Of a DNA stretch of 64,000 nucleotides, positions 25,113 through 36,612 are shown in pieces. The notes under the pieces are model-generated. The model had not been told where the DNA came from, made no database searches, and worked only from the letters and a program-made list of their open reading frames with translations. The DNA is taken from assembly GCF_036320965.1 (NCBI RefSeq), contig NC_092249.1:12708431-12772430 (forward strand). Direction: 5' to 3'. Position 1 is the stretch's first letter. The number at the start of each line of letters is the position of its first letter. A program made the translations under genes and the position numbers. This DNA comes from Panulirus ornatus. Lineage: Eukaryota; Arthropoda; Malacostraca; Decapoda; Palinuridae.

Positions 25113-27835
25113 GTGCCCAAGAACCGTACTGTCGTGTTCAAAGGCCGTAAAATCGTGTTCAAGGACGGAGCCGTCGTGTTGAAGGATCATACTGTCGTGC
25201 TAGATGGTTGTACTGGCATGAAGGACCGTAACGCTGTCTTCAAGGATCGTACCGTAGTGTTCAATGAACGTACCATCGTCCTGAGGTACCGTACTGTAGT
25301 GTTCAATGAACGTACCATCGTCCTGAGGTACCGTACTGTAGTGTTCAATGAACGTACCATCGTCCTGAGGTACCGTACTGTAGTGTTCAATGAACGTACC
25401 ATCGTCCTGAGGTACCGTACTGTAGTGTTCAATGAACGTACCATCGTCCTGAGGTACCGTACCGTAGTGTTCAATGAACGTACCATCGTCCTGAGGTACC
25501 GTACTGTAGTGTTCAATGAACGTACCATCGTCCTGAGGTACCGTACCGTAGTGTTCAATGAACGTACCATCGTCCTGAGGTACCGTACTGTAGTGTTCAA
25601 TGAACGTACCATCGTCCTGATGTACCGTACCGTAGTGTTCAATGAACGTACCATCATCCTGAGGTACCGCACCGTAGTGTTCAATGAACGTACCATCATC
25701 CTGAGGTACCGTACCGTAGTGTTCAATGAACGTAACATCGTCCTGAGGTACCGTACTGTAGCGTTCAATGAACGTACCATCGTCCTGAGGTACCGTACTG
25801 TAATGTTCAATGAACGTACCATCGTCCTGATGTACCGTACCGTAGTGTTCAATGAACGTACCATCATCCTGAGGTACCGCATCGTAGTGTTCAATGAATG
25901 TACCATCGTCCTGATGTACCGTACCGTAGTGTTCAATGAACGTACCATCGTCCTGAGGTACCGTACCGTAGTGTTCAATGAACGTACCATCGTCCTGAGG
26001 TACCGTACTGTAGTGTTCAATGAACGTACCATCGTCCTGATGTACCGTACCGTAGTGTTCAATGAACGTACCATCATCCTGAGGTACCGCACCGTAGTGT
26101 TCAATGAACGTACCATCGTCCTGAGGTACCGTGTCGTAGTGTTCAATGAACGTACCATCGTCCTGAGGTACCGTACTGTAGTGTTCAATGAACGTAACAT
26201 CGTCCTGAGGTACCGCACCGTAGTGTTCAATGAACGTACCATCGTCCTGAGGTACCGTACCGTAGTGTTCAATGAACGTAACATCGTCCTGAGGTACCGT
26301 ACTGTAGTGTTCAATGAACGTAACATCGTCCTGAGGTACCGTACCGTAGTGTTCAATGAACGTACCATCGCCCTGAGGTACCGTGTCGTAGTGTTCATGA
26401 AGGTACCATCGTCCTGAGGTAACGTACCGTAGTGTTCAATGAACGTACCATCGTCCTGAGGTACCGCACCGTAGTGTTCAATGAACGTACCATCGTCCTG
26501 AGGTACCGTGCCGTAGTGTTCAATGAACGTACCATCGTCCTGAGGTACCGTACTGTAGTGTTCAATGAACGTACCATCGTCCTGAGATACCGTACCGTAG
26601 TGTTCAATGAACGTACCATCGTCCTGAGGTACCTCACCGTAGTGTTCAATGAACGTACCATCGTCCTGAGGTACCGTACCGTAGTGTTCAATGAACGTAC
26701 TATCGTCCTGAGGTACCGTACTGTAGTGTTCAATGAACGTACCATCGTCCTGAGGTACCGCACTGTAGTGTTCAATGAACGTACCATCGTCCTGATGTAC
26801 CGTACCGTAGTGTTCAATGAACGTACCATCATCCTGAGGTACCGCACCGTAGTGTTCAATGAACGTACCATCGTCCTGAGGTACCGTGTCGTAGTGTTCA
26901 GTGAAAGTACCATCGTCCTGAGGTACCGTACTGTAGTGTTCAATGAACGTACCATCGCCCTGAGGTACCGTGTCGTAGTGTTCAGTGAAAGTACCTTCGT
27001 CCTGAGGTACCGTACTGTAGTGTTCAATGAACGTACCATCGTCCTGAGGTACCGTACTGTAGTGTTCAATGAACGTACCATCGTCCTGAGGTACCGTACT
27101 GTAGTGTTCAATGAATGTACCATAGTCCTGAGGTACCGTACTGTAGTGTTCAATGAACGTACCATCGTCCTGAGGTACCGTACTGTACTGTTCAATGAAA
27201 GTACCATCGTCATGAGGTACGGTGTCGTAGTGTTCAGTGAAGGTACCATCGTCCTGAGGTACCGTACTGTAGTGTTCAATGAACGTACCATCGTCCTGAG
27301 GTACTGTAATGTAGTGTTCAATGAACGTAACATCGTCCTGAGGTACCGTACCGTAGTGTTCAATGAACGTACCATCGCCCTGAGGTACCGTGTCGTAGTG
27401 TTCAGTGAAGGTACCATCGTCCTGAGGTAACGTACCGCAGTGTTCAATGAACGTACCATCGTCCTGAGGTACCGCACCGTAGTGTTCAATGAACGTACCA
27501 TCGTCCTGAGGTACCGTACTGTAGTGTTCAATGAACGTACCATCGTCCTGAGGTAACGTACCGTAGTGTTCAATGAACGTACCATCGTCCTGAGGTAACG
27601 TACCGTAGTGTTCAATGAACGTACCATCGTCCTGAGGTACCGTACTGTAGTGTTCAATGAACGTACCATCTTCATGAGGTACCGTACTGTAGTGTTCAAT
27701 GAACGTACCATCGTCCTGAGGTACCGTACTGTAGTGTTCAATGACCACACAGCGGTAATGAGATACCATGCCATCTTGCTCAATATCCGTACCGTTGTAC
27801 TGAGGTACCGTACCGTCGTGCTCAGGAGATTAATG
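25113..27835. repeat. 21-bp minisatellite with 42-bp higher-order array
   Basis: The left edge (25113-25250) and right edge (about 27745-27835) are diverged single 21-bp units with the pattern CGTAC-x-GTCGTG-x-TCAAGGA. The interior (about 25252-27745) is a homogeneous 42-bp repeat made of two diverged 21-bp halves, about 59 units by length. Each 42-bp unit has GTACCGTA, TGTTCAATGAA and ACCATCGTCCTGAG. Because 42 is a multiple of 3 and the unit lacks stops in several frames, long frames stay open on both strands (14-residue repeats). I do not regard these as genes: there is no unique sequence, and both strands are equally open. Confidence 0.95.
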
Positions 27836-28064
27836 TTCTAAGAGATGCAGGAAGGCTGGGATGCTGAGCATGTTCTCACCTCATCCATGTGTCATGGGGG
27901 GTCGCCTGCTCTCTGTCACCATTAATATCATGTGTACTTATGATAAATGCACTCCTGGTATTTTCTTGTTCTGTACCGATCAATAGCAATCGATAGTGAA
28001 TGTCAGAAGCATGTTATCAAAGTTATATGTTCAGCCCTCACTGTGCCTGGAAGAGTGAGAAGGC
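27836..28064. other. Short unassigned spacer
   Basis: About 230 bp between two minisatellites. Nothing recognisable. Confidence 0.7.
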
Positions 28065-31000
28065 AATGGTGTCAGACATCTGGCACTGCAGGTGCAGTAG
28101 TTATAACGTTAGACATGTCACACTACATGTTCTGTACCTATGGTGTCTGACATCTGGCACTGTAGGTGGTGTAGAAATGGTGTCAGACACCTGGCAATGC
28201 ATATCCTATAGTAATGGTGCCAGGTATCTGGCACTGTAGGGACGGTAGTTATGGTGTCAGACATCTAGCACTGTAAGTACCATAGTTATGGTGTCAGACA
28301 TCTGACAATGCTCGGGCAGTAGGTATGGTATAAGACATCAAGCGCTGTAGGTGCAGTAGTTATGGTGTCAGACATATAGCACTGTAGGGGTAGTAGTTAT
28401 GGTGTCAGACATATGGCACTGTAGGTACAGTAGTTATGGTGTCAGACATATAGCACTGTGGGTGCAGTAGTTATGGTGTCAAGCGTCTAGCACTGTAGGT
28501 GCATTAGTTATGTTATCCGATATCTGGCACAGTAGGTGCCATAGTTATGGTGTTAGCTATCTGGCACTCTAAGCGCAGTAGTTACGATGTCAGACATCTT
28601 GAACTGTAGGTGCCGTAGTTATAGTGTCAGGCATCCGGCAATGCATGTTCTATAGCTATGGTTTCAGACATCTGGCACTGTAGGTGCCATAGTTATAGTG
28701 TCACTCATCTGTCACGGCACGGGCAGTAGGTATGGTGTCGGACAGGAAGCACTGTAGTTGCAGTAGTTATGATGTTAGACATCTGGCACTGTAGGGACAG
28801 TAGTTATGATGTCAGACATATATCACTGTCGGTGCATTAGTCATGATGTCAGATGTCTGGCACGGTAAGTGCAGTAGTTATGGTGTCAGATATCTGACAT
28901 TCCCAGTGCAGTAGTTACAGTGTCAGACATCTGGAACTGCATGTTCTGTACCTATGATGTCCGACATCTGGCGCTGTAAATGCAGTACTTGTGGTATCAG
29001 ACATCTAGCAAAGCATGTTCTATAGCTTTGGTGTTAGTCATCTGGCACTGCAGGCACTTCAGTTATGGTGCCAGATATTGGTACTGCTGGTGCCATAGTT
29101 GAAGTGTCATATCCCTGCCACTGTAGGTGCGGTAGTTATGGTGTTGGACATCTATGATTGTAGGTGCAGTAGTTGTGGTTCCCGACATCTGCCACTGTAA
29201 GGGCAATAATTTTGGTGTCAGACATCCACTACAGTAGGGGCAGTAGTCATGGTGTCAGAATCCATCACTGTAAGTGCGGTACTTATGGTATCACACATCT
29301 AGTACTGTATGTGCTGTATTTATAGTGTCAGACATCTAACACTGTAGGGGCAGCAGTAATAGTGTCAGATATCTGGCACAGTTGTGAAATAGTTATGTTG
29401 CCTGGTATCTGGACCAGTCTATGGAGTAGTTGAGGTGTCAGACATCTGGCACTGCATGCTCTGTAGCTGTGGTGTCCGACATCTGGCACTGTAGGTGAAG
29501 TACTTATGGTGTCAAATATTTGAAACTGTACATACTATGATTATGGTCTCAGATATCTGGCACTGTAGGTGCCAAAGCTATGGTGTCAGCCATCTGGCAC
29601 TTTAAGTGCAGTAATTATGGCGTCAGATTTTTGGCACTGTAGGTGCTGAAGTTATGGTATCTGAAATCTAGCCCTGTAGGTGCAGTGGTTATGGTGTCAG
29701 ATATTTGGTACTGTAGATGACGTAGTTATGGTGTCAGGTATCTGGATCTTGGTGCAGTAGTCATGGTGTCAGATATCTGGCACAGTTATGGTGTCAGACT
29801 TCTGGAACTGTAGGTGCCGTAATTTCGGTGTCAGACATCTGGCAATGTATGTGCAGTAGTTATAGTGTCAGATATCTGGCAATGCATGTTCTATAGCTAT
29901 GGTTTCAGTCATCTGGCACTGTAGGTGCTATAGTTATAGTGTCACACATCTAGCCTTGTACGGGCAGTAGGTATGGTATCAGACATCAAGCAGTGTAGTT
30001 GCAGTACTTATGGTGTCAGACACCTGACACTGAGGGTGCAGTAGTTATGGTGTTAGATATTTGGCATTATAGGTGCGGTAGATATAGTGTCAGACATATA
30101 TAACTGTAGGTGTAGTAGTTATGGTGTCCGACATCTGGCACTGTAGGGGTAATGGTTTTGGTGTCAGACATCTAGTACTGTAGGGACAGTAGCTATGTGT
30201 CAGATATCTGTTTCGGTAAGTGTAGAAGTTATGATGTCAACTATCTGGCATTCTGAGTGCAGTAGTTATGGTGTCAGACATCTTGAATTGTAGGTGCAGT
30301 AGTTATTGTGTCAGACAACTGGAAATGCATATTTTGTAGCTGTGGTGTCCGACATCTGGCACTGTAGGTGCAGTAGTTATAGTATCAAACATCTAACTCA
30401 GCATGCTCTATAGCTGTGGTGTCAGTCATCTGGCACTGTGGGTGCCGTAGTGGCAGATATTTGGCACCGCAAGTGCCGTAGTTACAGTGTCAGATCTCTG
30501 GCACCGTAGGTGCGGTAGTTACGGTGTGAGACATCTATCACTGTATGGTGATAGCTATGGTGTCAGACACCTAGCACTCTAGGTGTAGTATTTGTAGTGT
30601 CAGACATCTAGCACTCTAGGTGTAGTATTTGTAGTGTCAGACATCTAGCACTGTAGGTGCAGTAGTAATGATGCCAGATACCTGGCACGGTAGATGAAAC
30701 AGTTATATAGTCAGGTATCTGGCACTGTAGGTGCAGTAGCTATGATGTCAAATATCTGGCACTGCATGTTCTACAGCTATGGTTTCCGACACCTGGCACT
30801 GAAGGTGTAGTTATGGTGTCAGGTATTTGGCACTTTAGGTGCCATAGTTATGGTGTCAGTCTTCTTGAACTGTAGGTGCAGTACCTATGGTGTCAGACTT
30901 CTGAAACTGCATGTTTTGTAGCTATGGTGTCCGACATTTGGCCCTGTAGATGCAGTGCTTTTGGTATCAGACATTTGGCAAAGCATGTTCTATAGCTATT

Positions 31001-32255
31001 GTGTCATACTTATGGTGTCAGACATTTGGTACTGTAGTTGCCATAGTTACGGTGTCAGACCTTTGGCATTGTAGGTGCAGTAGTTATGGTGTCTGACATC
31101 TAGCACTGTACGTGCAGTAGTTATAGTGTCAGATATCTAGCACTGTAGGTTCAGTATCTATAATGCCAGACATCTAGCACTCTAGGTGCACTAGTAATGA
31201 TGTCAGTCATCTGGCACTTCATGTTCTGGAGTTACGATGTCCGATATCTGGTACTGTAGGTGCAGTATTCATGGTGTCAGACATCTGGCATAACATGTTC
31301 TATAGCCATGGTTTCAGACATATGGCACTGCAAGGTCCATAGCTGTGTTGTCAGACATCTAGAAGTAAATGTTCTATGTCTATGTTGTCAGACACCATGC
31401 ACTGCAAGTTCTATAACTATCGTATAAGACATATGACACTGCAAGGTCTTTAGCTGTGGTGTCAGACATCTAGCACTGGAAGTTCCATAGCTATGGTGTT
31501 CGATATATGACACTGTAAATGCTATAGCTATGGTTTCAGACGTCTGGCACTGCATGTTCTATGGCTATGGTGTAAGACATCTGGCACTGCAAGTTCTATG
31601 GCTATGATGTAAGACATCTGGCACTGTAAGTTCTATGGCTATGGTGTCAGACATCTAGCACTGCAACTTCTATAGTTATGGTGTCAGACATCTTTAACTG
31701 CAAGTTCTATAGCTATGATGTCAGACATACGACACCTTAAGTTTTATAGCTATGGTGTCAATCATGTATCACTGCAAATTCTATAGTTTCTGTGTTAAAT
31801 ATTTGTCACTCCAAGTTCTATAGCCACGGTGTCTGACATATGGTACTGTACGTTCTGCAGGTATGATGTCAAATATCTAGCACATCAAACTCTATAGAAA
31901 TGGTGTCAGACATCTGGGACTGCAAGTTCTATACCTATGGTGTTAAACATCTGACGCTGCAAATTGTATGGCTATTGTGTCAAACATCTTGCATGGCAAG
32001 TTTTATAGCTATTTTGTGAGACATTTGGCGCTGCAACTTCTATAGCTATGGTGTCAGACATCTGGCACTGCAAGTTCTATATCTGTGTTGTCAAACATCT
32101 GGCACTGCTGTTGTGTAAGACTTTTGGCAAGGCAAGTTATATAGCTATGGCGTCAAACATCTGGCACTGCAAGTTCTATAGCTATCGTGTAAGATATTTG
32201 ACACTGCAGTTCCCCAGGTAAGGCGTCAGACATATGGCACTGCAAGTCTATAGTT
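28065..32255. repeat. 37-bp degenerate minisatellite, ~113 units
   Basis: The unit combines TTATGGTGTCAGACATCTGG and CACTGTAGGTGCAGTAG. Divergence between neighbours is high, with many 1-3 bp indels. From about 31330 the sub-variant CTGCAAGTTCTATAGC predominates over TGTAGGTGCAGTAG. No long frame survives, as expected for a period not divisible by 3. Confidence 0.93.
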
Positions 32256-32284
32256 ATTTTTCTCACATGAGAATGATATCATCC

Positions 32285-33185
32285 ATCACAACCCTTTGAG
32301 CACGACAGCACGACAAGGATGCTACGACCCTTAAGTGATATGATACGAGCCTTGGGCACGATTGAACGAGTCTTAAATATCATGTTATAAGCCATGGGCA
32401 GGATGGAACCAGCCTTGATCACGATAGCACAACTTCCTGGGTACGATGAATCGACCCTTGAACACAACAGTTCTGCCTTTGCACCCGACGACAAGACCCT
32501 TTATCACGATAGCACGACCCTTGAACACAATGGGGAGCTCTCGAACGAGATGGTACGACCCTTAAGCACGATTATACGACCCTTGAGCACTATAGTGCAA
32601 CCCTTAAGCACGATGGTAAGACCCTTGAGCAAGATGGTACAACCGATGAGCACGACGGCACGACCTTTGAGCACGATGGTTCGACCCTTGGGCACGATGG
32701 TTCGACCCTTGGGCACGATGGTTCGACCCGTGGGCACGATGGTTCGACCCTTGGACACGATGGTTCGACCCTTGGACACGATGGTTCGACTCTTGGGCAC
32801 GGTGGTTCGACCCTTGGACACGATGGTTCGACCCTTGGGCACGGTGGTTCGACCCTTGGACACGATGGTTCGACCCTTGGACACGATGGTTCGACCCTTG
32901 GGCACGGTGGTTCAACCCTTGGGCACGATGGTTCGACCCTTGGACACGATGGTTCGACCCTTGGACACGATGGTTCGACCCTTGGACACGATGGTTCGAC
33001 CCTTGGACACGATGGTTCGACCCTTGGGCACGATGGTTCGACCCTTGGACACGATGGTTCGACCCTTGGACACGATGGTTCGACCCTTGGACACGATGGT
33101 TCGACCCTTGGGCACGATGGTTCGACCCTTGGACACGATGGTTCGACCCTTGGACACGATGGTTCGACCCTTGGGCACGATTCTT
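32285..33185. repeat. 21-bp minisatellite, second locus (inverted relative to 25 kb)
   Basis: Diverged units up to about 32680 pass into a homogeneous array of CGACCCTTGG-x-CACGATGGTT. The reverse complement has the same CGAACCATCGTG-x-CCAAGG pattern as the 21-bp units at 25 kb. A 279-residue frame of the type VRPLDTM is a by-product of the 21-bp period. Confidence 0.93.
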
Positions 33186-33197
33186 ATATTCAAACCA

Positions 33198-33309
33198 AAA
33201 ACCAGTAAGGTTGTAAGTGGGTGCTGTATGTGATGTAAGGTTGTAAGTGGGTGCTGTATGTGATGTAAGGTTGTAAGTGGGTGCTGTATGTGATTTAAGG
33301 TTATAGGTG
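33198..33309. repeat. Small island of the 30-bp minisatellite
   Basis: Three to four units with GTAAGGTTGTAAGTGGGTGC and TGTATGTGAT. The sequence is the same as the large array at 35455-36612. Confidence 0.92.
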
Positions 33310-33515
33310 CTTAAAGGTCGTAATCAAGGGCCGTACCGTCGTACTGAAGAGCCGTACCGTCGTGATGAAGGATCGTAACGTTAAACTTAAGGTCTGTACA
33401 GTCGTGTTCAACGACCGATCCGTGATGCTGAAGGGCCTTATCGTCGTGCTGAAGGGCCTTATCGTCGTGCTGAAGGGCCTTATCGTCGTCCTCAAAGGCC
33501 GTACCTTCGCGTCAA
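33310..33515. repeat. 21-bp minisatellite, third locus
   Basis: About ten diverged 21-bp units (CGTACCGTCGTACTGAAGAG and similar) in the same orientation as the array at 25 kb. The last few are nearly identical to each other (CCTTATCGTCGTGCTGAAGG). Confidence 0.9.
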
Positions 33516-33554
33516 CAATATATGAACACTAGAACACTTCTATAAACAAGATTA

Positions 33555-34880
33555 TCTGTTACCGGTGGATGTGTCCACATGTGTGATGGCTGTAAATCAA
33601 CTGTTGTAGATGGATGTATTCGGCACTTTTGAAGGTACGTGTGAAGGCTGTCGGAAAACTGTTGAAGAAGGATATTTCCTGCACATATAACGGTTGTAGA
33701 TCAAGTGTTGGAGGAAGATGTGTCCTGCACATGTGGCAGCCGTAGATCAACTCTTGGATTTGGATGTATCCTCAATATCTGACGACTGTAGCTCAACTGT
33801 TGGAGGTGGATGTGTCCAGCATGTGTGAAGGCTATAGATGAACTTTTGGAGGAGGATGTATCCAGCCTCTTTAACGGATGTATTTCAACTGTTGGAGGTT
33901 GATGTATCCTGCATTAGTGACGGCTCAGATCAAGTGTTAGAAGAAAATGTTTCCGGAATATTTCACAACTGTAGGTCAATTTTCGAAGAAGGATGTATCT
34001 TGCTTGTCTGTCGGCTGGAAATGAACTATTGGAGGATGGTATATGCAGCATGTGTGACGGTTCTATATCAACTCTTGGAGGGGGATATATCCAGCATATA
34101 TGAAGGCTGTATATCAACTGTCGGAGGAGGAGGATGTACATATCTTACAAGTGTGACGAATTAGATCAATTCTTAGAAGTATCCTGCACATGTGATGGCT
34201 GTAGATCAACTGTTGGAGGAGGATGTGTCCGACAATACATCAGGTGTTGGAGGTGGATGTATCCAGCATGTGTGACGGGTGTAGATCAGCTGACGAAGGT
34301 GGAGGCATGCAGCATGTGTGACGGGTGTAGATCAGCTGACGAAGGTGGAGGCATGCAGCATGTGTGACGGGTGTAGATCAGCTGACGAAGGTGGAGGCAT
34401 GCAGCATGTGTGACGGGTGTAGATCAGCTGATGAAGGTGGATGTATCCAGCATGTGTGACGGGTGTAGATCAGCTGATGAAGGTGGAGGCATGCAGCATG
34501 TGTGACGGGTGTAGATCAGCTGATGGTGGTGGATATATCCTGCAGTGTGACGACTTAAGACCAACTGTTGGAGGTGGATGTATCCAGCATGTGTGATGGC
34601 TGTAGATCAGCTGTTGAATGCGGATGTACTCTGCACTTTGGCGGATGTAGATGAAATGTTGGAGGAGGATATATCCACCATATGTGACAGCTGTATATTA
34701 GATCTTGGAGGATGATGTATCTTGCATGTATGACGGGTGTAGATCAACTGTTGGAGGTGGATGTATCCCGCATGTGTGACGGCAGTAGATCAACTGTTGG
34801 AGGTGGATGTATCTCGCATGTGTGACGTTTGTAGATGAACTGCTCAAAGAGGATGTATCCATATGTGTGACAACGGTTTG
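33555..34880. repeat. 46-bp minisatellite, ~29 units
   Basis: The unit contains GTAGATCAACTGTTGGAGG, TGGATGTATCC and AGCATGTGTGACGGCT. A more homogeneous block lies at about 34262-34530, with GCTGACGAAGGTGGAGGCAT. Elsewhere units are diverged. Confidence 0.92.
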
Positions 34881-35454
34881 TAAGATCAACGGTGCCTCTC
34901 TCATAGCCATTGAAGGGGATATGCAAACTCAGCCATCCTTCTGTGTATCATATAGCAAGACTCACCACCTCGGCAACTGATGTATTCATTTATATTGTAG
35001 CTTTAACAGCCAGCGACCAATGAGGGAGCTCATTAGGCCTGCAAACCTTTCTGATTTTTGACTGTATAACGTCGCTTCAAAATGATCCTGTAGGTACTAT
35101 CTAAACCTGTAGAGAAAAAAGTAATATTGGAATAATAAGTTGGTAAGTGGATACTGTGTCAAGGTGGCAGCAAACACCATCCAGTGGGCACAATATCCAC
35201 TGGTGCAGCTGCCAGAAGAACTGAGAAGTAATAGGATAGATTACATATAGCCTTTCACCCTGTCCTGCATCACATACATAGTTATGAAATATTAACATCG
35301 GCAATCCCTCAGGTCGACACCATAACAGACCCACCCCTGCTCCAGGCCGGCAACACAATGAGCAAATAACTTCTCCCACCACACAACCAGCCTGGAGCAG
35401 CCACACCCTGAAGACAGCCCCTGTACAGGGTCGAACCCACGAACCACTTCATAT
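34881..35454. other. Unassigned spacer
   Basis: No supported gene. A 101-codon - strand frame at 35101-35406 shows no recognisable domain and no neighbouring coding signal. Confidence 0.6.
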
Positions 35455-36612
35455 CTGATGCAAGGTTGTAAGTGGGTGCTGTAGGTGATGTAAGGTGGGT
35501 GCTGTAGGTGATGTAAGGTGGGTGCTGTATGTGATATATGGTTGTAGGTGGGTGCTCTATAAGATGTAATGTTGTAGGTGGGTGCTGTATGTGATGTAAG
35601 GTTTCAGGTGGGTGCTATATGTGATGTAAGTTTGTAGGTGGGGGCTGTATGTGATGTAAGGTTGTAGGTGGGTGCTGTATGTGATCTAAGGTTTCAGGTG
35701 GGTGCTATATGTGATGTAAGGTTGTAGGTGGGTGCTGTATGTGATCTAAGGTTTCAGGTGGGTGCTATATGTGATGTAAGGTTGTAGGTGGGTGCTGTAT
35801 GTGATGTAAGGTTGTAGGTGGGTGCTGTATGTGATGTAAGGTTGTAGGTGGGTGCTGTATGTGATCTAAGGTTTCAGGTGGGTGCTATATGTGATGTAAG
35901 GTTGTAGGTGGGTGCTGTATGTGATCTAAGGTTTCAGGTGGGTGCTATATGTGATGTAAGGTTGTAGGTGGGTGCTGTATGTGATGTAAGGTTGTAGGTG
36001 GGTGCTGTATGTGATGTAAGGTTGTAGGTGGGGGCTGTATGTGATATAAGGTTGTAAGTGGGTGCTGTATGTGATGTAATGTTGTAGGTGGGTGCTGTAT
36101 GTGATGTAAGGTTGTAGATGGGTGTTGTATGTGATGTAAGGTTGTAGGTGGGTGCTGTATGTGATGTAAGGTTGTAGATGGGTGCTGTATGTGATGTAAG
36201 GTTGTAGATGGGTGCTGTATGTGATGTAAGGTTGTAAGTGGGTGCTGTATGTGATGTAAGGTTGTAGATGGGTGCTGTATGTGATGTAAGGTTGTAAGTG
36301 GGTGCTGTATGTGATGTAAGGTTGTAGATGGGTGCTGTATGTGATGTAAGGTTGTAGATGGGTGCTGTATGTGATGTAAGGTTGTAGGTGGGTGCTGTAT
36401 GTGATGTAAGGTTGTAGATGGGTGCTGTATGTGATGTAAGGTTGTAGATGGGTGCTGTATGTGATGTAAGGTTGTAAGTGGGTGCTGTATGTGATGTAAG
36501 GTTGTAGATGGGTGCTGTATGTGATGTAAGGTTGTAAGTGGGTGCTGTATGTGATGTAAGGTTGTAGATGGGTGCTGTATGTGATGTAAGGTTGTAGATG
36601 GGTGTTGTATGT
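35455..36612. repeat. 30-bp minisatellite, ~38 units
   Basis: The unit contains GTAAGGTTGTAGGTGGGTGC and TGTATGTGAT. The left part is more variable; the right part is highly uniform and alternates AGGTG, AAGTG and AGATG. It joins the 3' side of the LINE at 36613 without spacer. Because the period is divisible by 3, the LINE frame reads on through it as a 10-residue repeat (THLQPYITYS). Confidence 0.95.

Noticed and set aside
25252..27745. CRISPR array
   Set aside because: The repeats are contiguous without unique spacers, and the context is eukaryotic.
25113..27783. Frames of 434, 860, 462 and 332 codons as repeat-protein genes
   Set aside because: They are explained by a 42-bp period divisible by 3; both strands are equally open and there is no unique N- or C-terminal domain.
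35101..35406. Cysteine-rich 101-residue protein
   Set aside because: No domain, no neighbouring exons and no signal beyond an open frame in unique sequence.
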